Source: Bermanella sp049115935
GTDB lineage: Bacteria > Pseudomonadota > Gammaproteobacteria > Pseudomonadales > Oceanobacteraceae
Length of the DNA: 64,000 nt
Reading direction: 5' to 3'
NCBI GenBank assembly: GCA_049115935.1
Contig: JAGDZK010000004.1
Location: 1 to 64,000 of the forward strand
The position numbers and the translations under genes were made by a program. The notes under the pieces are model-generated. The model ran no database searches. It was not told the origin of the DNA and worked only from the letters and a program-made list of their open reading frames with translations. The number at the start of each line of letters is the position of its first letter. Position 1 is the stretch's first letter. Shown here in pieces: positions 27,801 to 36,755 of the stretch.

Positions 27801-27950
27801 AATTGCTACCCCTCCTTGTTTATTAAGTGGTGCACTGTCCAAGAGCTGGATATTTTTCTTTTCAGAAAAATCAACTGTTTGCGACTGCCCACCACAGGCT
27901 TGTAAAAATAAAACAACGAATAGCACACTCAATATTTTTATTATTGTCAT
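24887..27950 (-). CDS. Large lipoprotein with bacterial Ig-like domains, copy A (assembly gap inside)
   Basis: Two adjoining frames belong to one gene. An N-terminal lipobox FLQACG leads into a first SbsA-type Ig-like domain (FTLVFSHSISDETL to FTTRSEKS). A DPT-repeat linker, interrupted by NN at 27476-27477, continues with a calcium-loop-like DTNGDGEITPED. Then come further Ig-like domains (one at SWLPGDVVNRSKL to LSFTT), a Cys-rich segment and a C-terminal region (MDTNMHSLPLTL, LPDGRMEIALTN). The frames disagree by two bases modulo the 9-bp repeat, so a gap of four (plus multiples of nine) would restore a protein of about 1,020 residues. It is a paralogue of the next gene upstream. The function is unknown. 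Confidence 0.8.
27440..27520. repeat. DPT-coding 9-bp tandem repeat containing the NN gap
   Basis: The plus strand reads repeated nonamers such as GGATCAGTC, GGATCAGTT and GGATCGGTT on both sides of NN (27476-27477). Translated on the minus strand they give Asp-Pro-Thr units, a flexible acidic linker. The reading frames on either side differ, which is best explained by an unresolved repeat length. Confidence 0.85.
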
Positions 27951-27993
27951 TTTCTTATCCCTAAAAAACTAAATTAAAATGGCTTTAAAACTA

Positions 27994-30969
27994 TTAACTT
28001 TTCACCATTTTCGAAACCAAGGTTATCGCTAGCTCTCCTTCTGGTATGACTAAATCCACATCTGAACTGCCGAGCGGTGAGTCGATGACCACGCCAATAT
28101 CAACAGGTTCATCATTTTTCAATTGAATTTCCATGCGTCCATCCGGTAAGAAAACAATCGGGCCATTTAAATAAATAGTCAGCGGCAAACTGTGCATGTT
28201 CGTATCTAATTCAATGCCTAGCATTTCTGGTTTCAATCCTGGCGCATCTAAATACACTTCCATGGTACTTTTAAACATGGCTTGACCCTTTGTACCGTAT
28301 TCATTGTCTCGCTTAGGGTCCCAGTAAATATAACCAATCCCCGGCAGACTGTTTCCCTGTTCATCATAGCGGGGGCGCATTCGCATAATTTGCGGTCCAG
28401 TGGGGTTTTCCAACCAAAGACCCAATGCTTTTGCGTACATGGTGACAGAGGTCGTCATTAGCGCTTGGCTGTATAGTTCAACCGGTATTTTGCCTAAATT
28501 TTTGTCATATACGCCCACATCGGTTGGCAGATAACCACTGACAAATATGTAATCTTGATTTGGACAGCTTCCCGTTTTACAACCCATTCTCGCATCGCTC
28601 ACTAAACCACTTGTACCCGCCACGGCTAAACGTGATGAGTTTTCAAGTACGATACTTTCACTGTCATCGTGAGAGAAATTACGATTCACATCCCCTGCTG
28701 GTAACTTACTTAACGGGTTGAATACCTTAGTTTGATCCGGCGCACTGGCGATAAAAGGAATGCTCATTTGAGCACTGCCTTGATGACGATTATCAAGGGT
28801 TAGGGTCAAAGGATTGGTTCTCAACGGTAAACCCGTTTTGCTACATAAAACCTGATCACTGGCATCGCACAATGAAGACTCAGATGAATTCAGTACCACG
28901 CGATAAAGCACATCATCTTGCCATGGAACAGAAGGCGTGAAGCGCACTCTAGATGCATCAAATTGAATACTGCCACTTACTGGTTTTTGGCATTCACCTA
29001 AAGCATTGATTTGTTCAACCCGAATAGCTCCTTCATTACAGTTTTGACCAAGTGAAAAGGTGCTGGTATCCATTAACTGATTAAACGTTACTTGAACATC
29101 ACGGTTTTGGGGAATGCTAAAAATTGAGAACGTATCATCACTTGTTTTCCCCCCATCACAACGACCTGCAATATTATTAACTAAATCAGAGTCAACCAAT
29201 CGACAATTATATCCAGGATAAACTGAACCCACTAAAGGTGCAGCTAGTTGTGCCGTGTCGTAATTGAGTGTGGTGAATGGCAACTCCATTGGCGCAGCAA
29301 TTGGGTTTTTCGCCATATCAATAACCGCACCACCAACACGCACCACATAATCACTGTTGTATTTAAGCGGCTCATGAGGTTTAACAATAATCGAGCTGCC
29401 ATCATGGGTCACCGTCACGGCAACTGATTCATTGCCATTACGGGTAAGGGTAACCTCTTGCTGTAAATTTTCAGGGCTTAAGGGCTCAGTAAAAATAAGC
29501 AAAATGGCATCGGCTGGGTCAACTTTATGAATATTTTCACCAGGCAACCAGCTTTGTAATTCTGGAGGGATAGTGTCAGCAATTTTAGCTGGCGCATTAT
29601 CTTGATCAGCATAGGCTTCTAGAAAAAATGACACTAAACCGTTGGCTTTTTCTACCCCTAATAAGGTTGGGTTAATCTCACCCACTGTGTCCACCACTAA
29701 CACATCATTTTCTGTACGGGCAATACCAAATAAATTAATGTGTAATACGTCTTGGCTTAGTGCCCCATTTGCTTTTGGATGCTGTGCGGTCATGGCCACA
29801 TCCATCACTATTTGCACTTGTTTTGGGGCATTTTTATCATCACTATTTTTATTATTAATTAAAAACCCTGTGGCATCGGTAATAAGAGTTAAATAAATGT
29901 CTTCTGTGGTGTAATTCGCACTGACTTTACCGCCAATCTCAACCGGCATACTACTGCCTTTAATGACAGCGCCTTTACGAATAACAAATGGCGACGCATC
30001 AGGAAAGTTTGGAATAAACGCAAGTTCCGTATAGTAATTGCTATTAGCGTAGCTGATCACATTACCCATTAACGTGGAGTTAACTGGCACCGAATTACGA
30101 GGCAAAGCTGATAATGGTGAAACATTACGATCGGCCTCTCCAATAATTTTTTGTACCATGGTGGTTCTTGGCTTTGAATCAAGGGGCACATAGGTTTTAG
30201 AGGCATAAGCTGGAGAATCAAGCGATAAACCTGATTGACTCTTAACCGTATCCGCCAAACTTAACGTGTAGGTTTTACCGGGCTTAAGATCATTTTTAGG
30301 GTCAAAGATAATATACCTATCTTTCACCATTAACTTGCCAGGTACACTTTGGGTTTGACCTTGTTCTATAAATTTAAACCCTTCATCTAATTTAACCGTA
30401 GAAATATCAACGGTATGGCTAAGCGTTAAATGAATGACTGAAAAATCCATGAAGGGTAAGTCAGCGGATGGAAACTCTTGAGTCACATGAAACCATAATG
30501 GGTCTGGATTTTGTCCATCCCGGCCACTGCCCACTTGAGCATCCTTGGAAACACCAATGGTGTTAAATTCAATGGTATTACTAAACTCAACTTCCCCTAA
30601 TGTGCTGGTAACACCTTGATAATTTAAGGTATAAGTCTCGCCTTCAGATAATTCTACGTCAGGCGTAAACATTAGGCTCTTATCGCTATTTTCTTGAATG
30701 CTTACTTGACCGCTAACTGTATTGCCATTTTTATCAAGCAAGGTTACATGGCTTTGTAAATATTCATCATCGATTTCATGACTAAACATTAACGCAACAT
30801 TGGTTTTTACCGATACATTGTTTTGACCATCAAATGGGTAACTGTAAACAAGATATGATTTCTCCCAGTTGGAGAAATCAATAGATTGATCCGTCTCAAC
30901 TTCACTGCAAGCACTCAATAAGATTGCAATTAAGAAAGACATGCATAACGCGTAAGTATTTTTCATCAT
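27994..30969 (-). CDS. Large lipoprotein with bacterial Ig-like domains, copy B
   Basis: This 991-residue paralogue of copy A has signal and lipobox LLSACS (cysteine near residue 21). It is built from SbsA-type Ig-like domains (for example YPFDGQNNVSVKTNVALMF, then SWLPGENIHKVDPADAILLI) and a C-terminal half shared with copy A: NNIAGRCDGG, GLWLENPTGPQIMR, LDAPGLKPE, MDTNMHSLPLTI, LPDGRMEIQL. It lacks the DPT linker, having SGRDGQNPDP there. The gene follows the FadL-like gene by 12 bases and precedes copy A by 43 bases. It is predicted to be an outer-membrane lipoprotein acting with the barrel, but no enzyme motif is visible. Confidence 0.85.
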   Translation of the reverse strand: MMKNTYALCMSFLIAILLSACSEVETDQSIDFSNWEKSYLVYSYPFDGQNNVSVKTNVALMFSHEIDDEYLQSHVTLLDKNGNTVSGQVSIQENSDKSLMFTPDVELSEGETYTLNYQGVTSTLGEVEFSNTIEFNTIGVSKDAQVGSGRDGQNPDPLWFHVTQEFPSADLPFMDFSVIHLTLSHTVDISTVKLDEGFKFIEQGQTQSVPGKLMVKDRYIIFDPKNDLKPGKTYTLSLADTVKSQSGLSLDSPAYASKTYVPLDSKPRTTMVQKIIGEADRNVSPLSALPRNSVPVNSTLMGNVISYANSNYYTELAFIPNFPDASPFVIRKGAVIKGSSMPVEIGGKVSANYTTEDIYLTLITDATGFLINNKNSDDKNAPKQVQIVMDVAMTAQHPKANGALSQDVLHINLFGIARTENDVLVVDTVGEINPTLLGVEKANGLVSFFLEAYADQDNAPAKIADTIPPELQSWLPGENIHKVDPADAILLIFTEPLSPENLQQEVTLTRNGNESVAVTVTHDGSSIIVKPHEPLKYNSDYVVRVGGAVIDMAKNPIAAPMELPFTTLNYDTAQLAAPLVGSVYPGYNCRLVDSDLVNNIAGRCDGGKTSDDTFSIFSIPQNRDVQVTFNQLMDTSTFSLGQNCNEGAIRVEQINALGECQKPVSGSIQFDASRVRFTPSVPWQDDVLYRVVLNSSESSLCDASDQVLCSKTGLPLRTNPLTLTLDNRHQGSAQMSIPFIASAPDQTKVFNPLSKLPAGDVNRNFSHDDSESIVLENSSRLAVAGTSGLVSDARMGCKTGSCPNQDYIFVSGYLPTDVGVYDKNLGKIPVELYSQALMTTSVTMYAKALGLWLENPTGPQIMRMRPRYDEQGNSLPGIGYIYWDPKRDNEYGTKGQAMFKSTMEVYLDAPGLKPEMLGIELDTNMHSLPLTIYLNGPIVFLPDGRMEIQLKNDEPVDIGVVIDSPLGSSDVDLVIPEGELAITLVSKMVKS

Positions 30970-30981
30970 ATCTCTCCTTTT

Positions 30982-32331
30982 TTAAAACATCATTGAGAAA
31001 GATACACTCACCACATGGGCATTACCCGAGGCAGTGACGGATTCATAAGGACTCGTAGCAACCTCGTCAGAAGACAAGACAAAATCACGTTCAACTAAAT
31101 GGTGATATTGATACGCGGCATCCATACGCAAAGGAAATGCTAAAAATTTTGTATCGCCATACTCATGACTAACTCCAGCGCCAAGAATAAATCGGTCGTT
31201 ATCAAATACATTGACATCAGGTGATAAACCATCCTCAAGCACAGACTCTTCATAGCTTAAACCCATCAATACATGAGTATTTTTAGCGTACTCATAGCGC
31301 GCGCCAAAGCGAGGAACAATGGCATCAGAAAACTTCAGGTTGGCTTGATCTTTAATGGTGTCGTCTTGTAATTTATTTTCAAGCTCGGCCCAGTTTTGGT
31401 ATTCAATGGTGGTGGCTAATTGCCAATTAGGCGTTAATTGGTAACGCGCACCAATTGAGACAATCATCGGCTGATACGCATCTAATGTACTGACAACCAA
31501 TGGCAAACCTGGGTCTGGAATCGTGCCAGGTATGGTCGCGTTTGCATTCACTTTTGTTTGAGTATCACTTTCACCACGATAAGAAATGGCTAAATCTAAA
31601 CCTTGCCAAAGGCAATCTTTGGTTTCACCGCATAAAAGCTCATCCGCATCGAAATAAGCACCAATTAAGGGAATAAAAACAGGTTCTGCATTAACCTCAA
31701 GCTCTTCGCTATTGGTATTACCTGCTAAATCAGACTCAAGCACCATATTGGCTTTTGCGTGCAAAGTAACACGGACACCGGCACCCAAATGAAAACCCGG
31801 CATAACATTCGCCGCCGCAGAGACCGATAAAAACAAAGGTTTTTGCCCGTACTGCATGAACTGCCCTTCTTGAGAGCTATTGGATTCAAACGCCAACATT
31901 TCTAGGCCGTATTTTTCTACACCCGCCATCATTGCTAAATACACAGGGGTTTTAAATTTTGTAAGGCTGGTTAAATTGGTTTTCATACCAAACAAAACCG
32001 TTTCAGTTTGATTGGATTCTAAAACAGTGCCACTACGCTGTGGCGGATTTGCACCACCATTTGATGTGACCTCTAAGCTGGGTGTCGCTTGAAGAAAACC
32101 AAAGGTCAGCTCTCCCCTCTCACTTAGCGCCAAGCTAGCCGGGTTGTAGTAAGACGCACTGACTTGGTCACTGAATAATGAAAAGGATTGAGAAGTAGCC
32201 ATATCTTGCGGTAACAAGCCATATGTAGTGGCAATATTCCCCATACTTGCATGGGCACTATTTGCGGATAAAACCGCTGCGGTTAAAGCACTGCCAAGAC
32301 ATAATGGGCGCAAAAAATAAGTTGTAATCAT
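30982..32331 (-). CDS. FadL/OmpP1-like outer-membrane transport protein
   Basis: The 449-residue precursor has a signal peptide ending SANSAHA near residue 28. The mature N-terminus and hatch region (ATTYGLLPQDMATSQSFSLF, SASYYNPASLALSERGEL) are typical of FadL/TodX hydrophobic-compound porins. Alternating hydrophobic strands follow, ending in HVVSVSFSMMF with a terminal Phe. It should admit a hydrophobic molecule by lateral diffusion from the outer membrane. It is the promoter-proximal gene of a three-gene unit with two giant Ig-like lipoproteins, downstream of an AraC regulator on the same strand. The substrate is unknown. Confidence 0.87.
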   Translation of the reverse strand: MITTYFLRPLCLGSALTAAVLSANSAHASMGNIATTYGLLPQDMATSQSFSLFSDQVSASYYNPASLALSERGELTFGFLQATPSLEVTSNGGANPPQRSGTVLESNQTETVLFGMKTNLTSLTKFKTPVYLAMMAGVEKYGLEMLAFESNSSQEGQFMQYGQKPLFLSVSAAANVMPGFHLGAGVRVTLHAKANMVLESDLAGNTNSEELEVNAEPVFIPLIGAYFDADELLCGETKDCLWQGLDLAISYRGESDTQTKVNANATIPGTIPDPGLPLVVSTLDAYQPMIVSIGARYQLTPNWQLATTIEYQNWAELENKLQDDTIKDQANLKFSDAIVPRFGARYEYAKNTHVLMGLSYEESVLEDGLSPDVNVFDNDRFILGAGVSHEYGDTKFLAFPLRMDAAYQYHHLVERDFVLSSDEVATSPYESVTASGNAHVVSVSFSMMF

Positions 32332-32450
32332 GGTGAGCCTACTTCAATTTTTATTGTTATTTTCGACCAAGCTAAAGACCAGCTTGATTCATACAATTGA
32401 AAGAATAATGTTTTATAGGCAGATTACATTGTCATTGCTGACAGGCAGGC

Positions 32451-32470
32451 GGTGCATTTCGGTCAATGGC
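32451..32470. promoter_or_regulatory. Shared CGGTCAAT motif upstream of the FadL-like operon
   Basis: GCATTTCGGTCAATGG (32454-32469) lies in the 167-base spacer upstream of the FadL-like gene. It closely resembles GCATTCGGTCAATCG at 38547-38561 in the divergent acyl-CoA ligase/AraC spacer. It may be a binding site for an AraC-family regulator; only two copies were noticed by eye. Confidence 0.3.
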
Positions 32471-32498
32471 GTAAAATGAGACAACACATTTCACATTT

Positions 32499-33512
32499 TC
32501 ATACACATTCAGAGTCTAGGATTGTTTTACGGTATTCAACTGGCGTCATACCTGTCCAACGTTTAAAGGCTCGATAGAAGGCACTGACTTCAGAAAAGCC
32601 TAGCAAATAACAAATCTCTTCTACCGGCTCTTGCGTTCGCTCAAGCAAACGCTTTGCAAGAAAAGCACGATATTCAGATAGCACTTGATTAAAATTTGTC
32701 TCAAGCGCAGCCAATTGAGTTCGTAGAGATCTTGGGCTTAACCCTAAAGATTGAGCAACTAATTCAAGGCTGACTTCTTTTTTATCCAAATGCTCGCTTA
32801 ACACTTGCCGTATTTGATAAACCAAATCTTGTTTTTCTATTTTCTCTACATGAGCTTGAGCCACCTCTTGGTGTAGATCAATTAAATCAGGCTCAGCATG
32901 TTGTGATTGAAATTCCAGAATCGAACTTGGAAATACAATGGCATTTTTAGACTGATTGAAATCAACAGAGCATTGAAATACTCGCTCATACTCTGCTTTA
33001 TTACTGGGCTCATCGAATATCAGTTGGATTAATGAAGGCTCAAACTGATCTTGTGTAATGCTTTTGAAAAAACGGATAACACCAAAAATAATGCATTCAA
33101 TGAAATGATGATCAACCTCATCACCTAATGCAGTATCAAATACTAAACTGGCTTTTTCATCCTCAACATGTAGGTATGATTGCGCGACATCGGACAATAA
33201 ACGCTGATAATTAAGTGCTCGGTTTAAACCATCACCAAACGTTTGACTGCTTAAAAACAAGTACTCTAACACCTGGCCTCGATACAAAGGCACATGTTCA
33301 GCAACATGTAAACCAATGGACTGATCCTGTGTAACCGTTTCAGCCACCTGCCAAAAACGAGTATTTGCTCGGTGCTTTAAGCGAGCTTTTTTATCTTGAA
33401 TATGATCAAGAGTGATACCACACTGCTGGTAAATTTCAGCCACTTCTATATTCATGGCCAGCATAGCCTCATGAACTAGGCGTAATAAAATACTCGCATC
33501 GCGCATTATCAT
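32499..33512 (-). CDS. AraC-family transcriptional regulator, OruR-type
   Basis: This 337-residue regulator has an N-terminal arabinose-binding-like (OruR) domain of about 200 residues (IGLHVAEHVPLYRGQVLEY) and a C-terminal pair of HTH motifs: LELVAQSLGLSPRSLRTQL near residue 255, and EEICYLLGFSEVSAFYRAFKR with GMTPVEYR near the end. Such regulators often control lipid or hydrocarbon genes next to them. It is upstream of, and on the same strand as, the FadL-like/lipoprotein genes, with 167 bases between. The ligand is unknown. Confidence 0.9.
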   Translation of the reverse strand: MIMRDASILLRLVHEAMLAMNIEVAEIYQQCGITLDHIQDKKARLKHRANTRFWQVAETVTQDQSIGLHVAEHVPLYRGQVLEYLFLSSQTFGDGLNRALNYQRLLSDVAQSYLHVEDEKASLVFDTALGDEVDHHFIECIIFGVIRFFKSITQDQFEPSLIQLIFDEPSNKAEYERVFQCSVDFNQSKNAIVFPSSILEFQSQHAEPDLIDLHQEVAQAHVEKIEKQDLVYQIRQVLSEHLDKKEVSLELVAQSLGLSPRSLRTQLAALETNFNQVLSEYRAFLAKRLLERTQEPVEEICYLLGFSEVSAFYRAFKRWTGMTPVEYRKTILDSECV

Positions 33513-33704
33513 TCCATATTAACAATGAGTGCTTAAGTACTTGAAACTAACAGATATTTTATGCAAATACCAAGTCCCATTCTGACATTCTGATAGTCTA
33601 TTTTGACCATATTTGTCCTAAGCCAAAAAGATTGTCGCAAAACTGTCATGTTTTATTCTCACAATACAGGTAGATTTAAAAACAAAACTCAGTCAGGACC
33701 TTTC

Positions 33705-34595
33705 ATGAAGCATGAAACCTTACTAGCAAAACAGCCGTCACTACTTTCTTTGTATACACGGGCACTGCTTAAAAGAGCCTCAGGCCCCATTAAAACACCT
33801 AACATTCCCACCCTTGTCCTCAACACTAAGTGCAACCAGGATCAACTTAAACAATATAAAAAACTGTGTGACGACACCACCAGCCAAGCAACGCTGCCAC
33901 CTTTATACCCTCAGGTTTTAGCTTTTCGACTCCACCTAGAATTGCTCCTCAATAAGCAACTGCCTTTCCCTGTAATGGGACTGGTCCATAGAAGCAACCG
34001 CGCTGATTATTTAAGTCCTATCTCACCTAATGACGTACTGACGATTAAAGTTGGGCTAGATCAATACGATGAAAACAATAAAGGCATTAACTGCACCTTG
34101 TTAACACAGGTTTATGTGGAAGGGGAATTAAAATGGCAGGCTACAAGTACCTATTTTTATAGAAAAAGAAAAACGATTACTAAAAACCATCGGACTGCTA
34201 AAAATACCAAAATTTTAAAACATACTGGCGATATTAAAACTTGGTCTTTACCTGCCAACCTAGGTCGCCAATATGCAAAAATTACGGGGGATTTAAATCC
34301 TATCCACCTTTATGCCTTAAGCGCAAAACTTTTTGGATTTAAACAAACCATCATCCATGGCATGTGCATGGCGGCAAAAGCCACCGCACAAGCGCAGCCT
34401 GTGAATTTAACATTTCCCAACCAAGTTTATATCGAATTTAATAAACCAGTTTATCTGCCAGATGAGATTGTTTTTGCCCAAACCAAACATGATTTCAGTA
34501 TTTGCCCTATAATCGGCCAACAGGTCATCGACAGCCCCATGTTAAGTGGTAAATTTGAAACTGACATAGGGTCTATGAATACTCACGTAATATAG
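33705..34595 (+). CDS. MaoC-like (R)-hydratase / hotdog protein
   Basis: The 296-residue protein has a C-terminal MaoC-type hotdog with the hydration motif YAKITGDLNPIHLYALSAKL and IIHGMCMAAKA, where Asp, Asn-Pro and His correspond to the catalytic residues of (R)-specific enoyl-CoA hydratases. The N-half probably forms a second degenerate hotdog with FPVMGLVHRSN. I chose ATG 33705 because TCAGGACC precedes it; an upstream TTG at 33603 would give 330 residues without a ribosome-binding site. It is divergent from the AraC regulator and followed at 18 bases by the exported methyltransferase-like gene. Confidence 0.82.
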   Translation: MKHETLLAKQPSLLSLYTRALLKRASGPIKTPNIPTLVLNTKCNQDQLKQYKKLCDDTTSQATLPPLYPQVLAFRLHLELLLNKQLPFPVMGLVHRSNRADYLSPISPNDVLTIKVGLDQYDENNKGINCTLLTQVYVEGELKWQATSTYFYRKRKTITKNHRTAKNTKILKHTGDIKTWSLPANLGRQYAKITGDLNPIHLYALSAKLFGFKQTIIHGMCMAAKATAQAQPVNLTFPNQVYIEFNKPVYLPDEIVFAQTKHDFSICPIIGQQVIDSPMLSGKFETDIGSMNTHVI

Positions 34596-34613
34596 TTACA
34601 ACTAGGGGAAACC

Positions 34614-35381
34614 ATGAAGCTTATCTTACTTGCCATCTTGCTATGCAGCACCCACATAATGGCAGAACCTTTACGCAGCCCAGAGAATATTGCTAGGGAT
34701 AAATATCGCAACCCCATAGCAACCCTTGCCTTTTTTGAAGTAAAGCCGCACCACAAAGTAACTGAAATATGGCCCGGCGGTGGATGGTATAGCGAGATTT
34801 TAGCCCCCATGCTTTTTGAAGAAGGCACCTTTGTAGCCGCACACTTTCCCATTGATTCTCCGGTAGCATTTTTCAGAAATAGCCGTAATAAATATGAAGC
34901 AAGGGTGAGTGTACAACCTGAATTTTCCAAAATTCAAATATCAACATTTGCTCCACCCAACATAATCAACTTTGCTGAAAAGAACAGCATGGACCGCGTA
35001 CTAACGTTTAGAAATGTTCACAATTGGATGAGAAATAAAGGTGAGCAGTCAGCATTCAATAGTTTTTATAAGGCTTTAAAACCCGGTGGTATTTTAGGCG
35101 TGGTCGAACACCGAGCACCTAATGAATTTTCAATTGATAAAATGATTGAGTCAGGCTATGTAACAGAAGCCTATGTAATTAAGCTGGCAGAAAATGCAGG
35201 CTTTAAGTTACTAGATAAATCTGAAATCAATGCAAATAAAAAAGACAAAAAATTACATCCAAAAGGCGTATGGACACTGCCACCTAGTTTACGTCTTGGC
35301 GAGCAAGACAAGAAAAAGTACTTAAACATAGGTGAAAGTGATCGCATGACATTAAAATTCATCAAACCGTTAAAGCAGTGA
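34614..35381 (+). CDS. Exported SAM-methyltransferase-like protein
   Basis: This 255-residue protein begins with a signal peptide (MKLILLAILLCSTHIMA, cleavage before EPLRSP). The mature part has a class I methyltransferase-like fold: VTEIWPGGGWYSEILAPML stands at motif I (glycine-rich loop), DRVLTFRNVHNWM at the motif IV region, and LKPGGILGVVEHRAP at motif V. This family occurs in many gammaproteobacteria. How a SAM fold would work outside the cytoplasm is unclear; SAM is not known to be exported, so it may have lost catalysis or use another ligand. GGGGAAACC before the ATG is the ribosome-binding site. The 3' end overlaps the convergent gene by 12 bases. Confidence 0.8.
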   Translation: MKLILLAILLCSTHIMAEPLRSPENIARDKYRNPIATLAFFEVKPHHKVTEIWPGGGWYSEILAPMLFEEGTFVAAHFPIDSPVAFFRNSRNKYEARVSVQPEFSKIQISTFAPPNIINFAEKNSMDRVLTFRNVHNWMRNKGEQSAFNSFYKALKPGGILGVVEHRAPNEFSIDKMIESGYVTEAYVIKLAENAGFKLLDKSEINANKKDKKLHPKGVWTLPPSLRLGEQDKKKYLNIGESDRMTLKFIKPLKQ

Positions 35382-36179
35382 GACATCTAAACTTTGACGG
35401 ATAAGATTCTTTTTACAGAAATTACCACCTGTTAATTTTGCCACCATATCTTCTGGCCCCAGCAATTGATGGGTCACCTCTTCCAGGCTCAATCCTTTTT
35501 TATTTAAGGCTTGAGCCTTTTCACATAGATCTAAAATATTATTGAGTTTTTGTTGCAAGGCTGCTTTGCCATTTTCAATGATGCCACCATGGGGACAAAA
35601 CAATGTATTAAAGTCTAGCTTTAACACTTTTTGAATACTCTCTAATAATTGTTGTAAATTTTCATCGCTTCGCAGTAGCTTTAAACGCTTTGCAATAAAT
35701 AAATCACCACTGAAGAAATATCCCTGCTCAGGTAGGAAGTAACAGGTTAAATCTTTAGCATGTCCAGGGGTATGCACTGGAATAACTTTACTGCCATCAG
35801 CCAATGACTCTTCAGCTTGAAGTGTTTGCGTTTTAACCGGTACCAAAGAGCCCCAAATTAAGCGTTGCAAATACGGCGTTTTATAACCTGTAGCTAATTT
35901 ATCCTGTGCTAATTTAGGTGCACGCGGCAACACTCCGTGAGTCACTGAAATATGATGGGCGTTACCACTATGGTCTTCATGGTGATGAGTTAATAAAAGC
36001 TGTTCAACCGGCTGTTTAGCTAGAAACTGCTTCACATGTCGCCATTGGTTACTTGGCCCGGTATCAATCACCGTTTCACCAAGGCGATACACAATAAACT
36101 GAGTATTAATGCCTTGGTTAAACCTGCCAACTTTTGCGCCTGTGACTCTTTCAAACTCATATGTTTTACGAATAGGCAT
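35370..36179 (-). CDS. Metallo-beta-lactamase-fold hydrolase
   Basis: A 269-residue cytoplasmic MBL protein has a clear dinuclear-metal motif LLTHHHEDHSGN (HxHxDH form HHHEDH), a further His in VHTPGHAKDL, an Asp in FFSGDLFIA and a late CPHGG His. The layout matches glyoxalase II/LACTB2-type thioester or ester hydrolases, so it may cleave CoA thioesters or an ester linked to the neighbouring lipid genes; the specific substrate cannot be inferred. The gene converges on the exported methyltransferase gene with a 12-base overlap. Confidence 0.85.
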   Translation of the reverse strand: MPIRKTYEFERVTGAKVGRFNQGINTQFIVYRLGETVIDTGPSNQWRHVKQFLAKQPVEQLLLTHHHEDHSGNAHHISVTHGVLPRAPKLAQDKLATGYKTPYLQRLIWGSLVPVKTQTLQAEESLADGSKVIPVHTPGHAKDLTCYFLPEQGYFFSGDLFIAKRLKLLRSDENLQQLLESIQKVLKLDFNTLFCPHGGIIENGKAALQQKLNNILDLCEKAQALNKKGLSLEEVTHQLLGPEDMVAKLTGGNFCKKNLIRQSLDVSLL

Positions 36180-36326
36180 GGGGTATTCCTAATAGTTATA
36201 GATAAATCATGCCAAATGTGACCTGAATTACAATCACACAATAAATCCAATTAATTGGTAAAACCGCTCACAGCACATTGGCTTTTTTCTACTATAGTAA
36301 TTAAAAGCCAATCAATAAGGTTTCCT

Positions 36327-36611
36327 ATGCTTTCATTACCAAAATCCAGCTTAGAGCTTACCTTCAACCTGCTTCGCCATGTGCAGCCAAGCCTAGCCCT
36401 CAAGGTACGTAATATAGCGCTATTGCCAACGCTCACCCAAGATTATCAGAGTGACGAATTGCCATTGTGCGAAGAAGAAGTGTTTACCATCGTCAATCAC
36501 TTAATGTTTATTGAAAACCAGGCGCGCATGGGCGCAAAAGCAGATAAAGGTCGCCAAATACTGGCCAGCGCCTTAATAGCAGACTGGCTAACATTCAATA
36601 TTCGCCCATGA
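36327..36611 (+). CDS. Small hypothetical protein
   Basis: A 94-residue acidic, mostly helical protein begins at ATG 36327, preceded by AATAAGGTTTCCT. It has no signal or membrane segment. It shows no motif I recognise; the C-terminal part GRQILASALIADWLTFNIRP suggests amphipathic helices. It is a single gene with space on both sides. Confidence 0.55.
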   Translation: MLSLPKSSLELTFNLLRHVQPSLALKVRNIALLPTLTQDYQSDELPLCEEEVFTIVNHLMFIENQARMGAKADKGRQILASALIADWLTFNIRP

Positions 36612-36701
36612 CTCCACCACCCTTTTTTAACATATTATTTGAAAATACAGTCACACAATAAAAGATAACGGTATAAACTCAATAATGCATACTTAACAGA
36701 C

Positions 36702-36739
36702 AAAAAAATGGGCCCACACATAAATGTGTGGGCCCATTT
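36702..36739 (-). terminator. Terminator of the acyl-CoA ligase gene
   Basis: AAATGGGCCCACACA and TGTGTGGGCCCATTT form a 15-bp perfect stem with loop TAAA. The minus-strand copy is followed by a T-run (complement of A at 36702-36708). It lies 17 bases after the ligase stop. Confidence 0.9.
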
Positions 36740-36755
36740 GCATAACACACTGACT

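Noticed and set aside
24887..27950. Two separate genes or a pseudogene at the lipoprotein copy A
   Set aside because: The frames are joined by the same DPT repeat on both sides of NN, and the C-terminal frame opens only from an internal GTG with no signal peptide. One gene with a gap is simpler.
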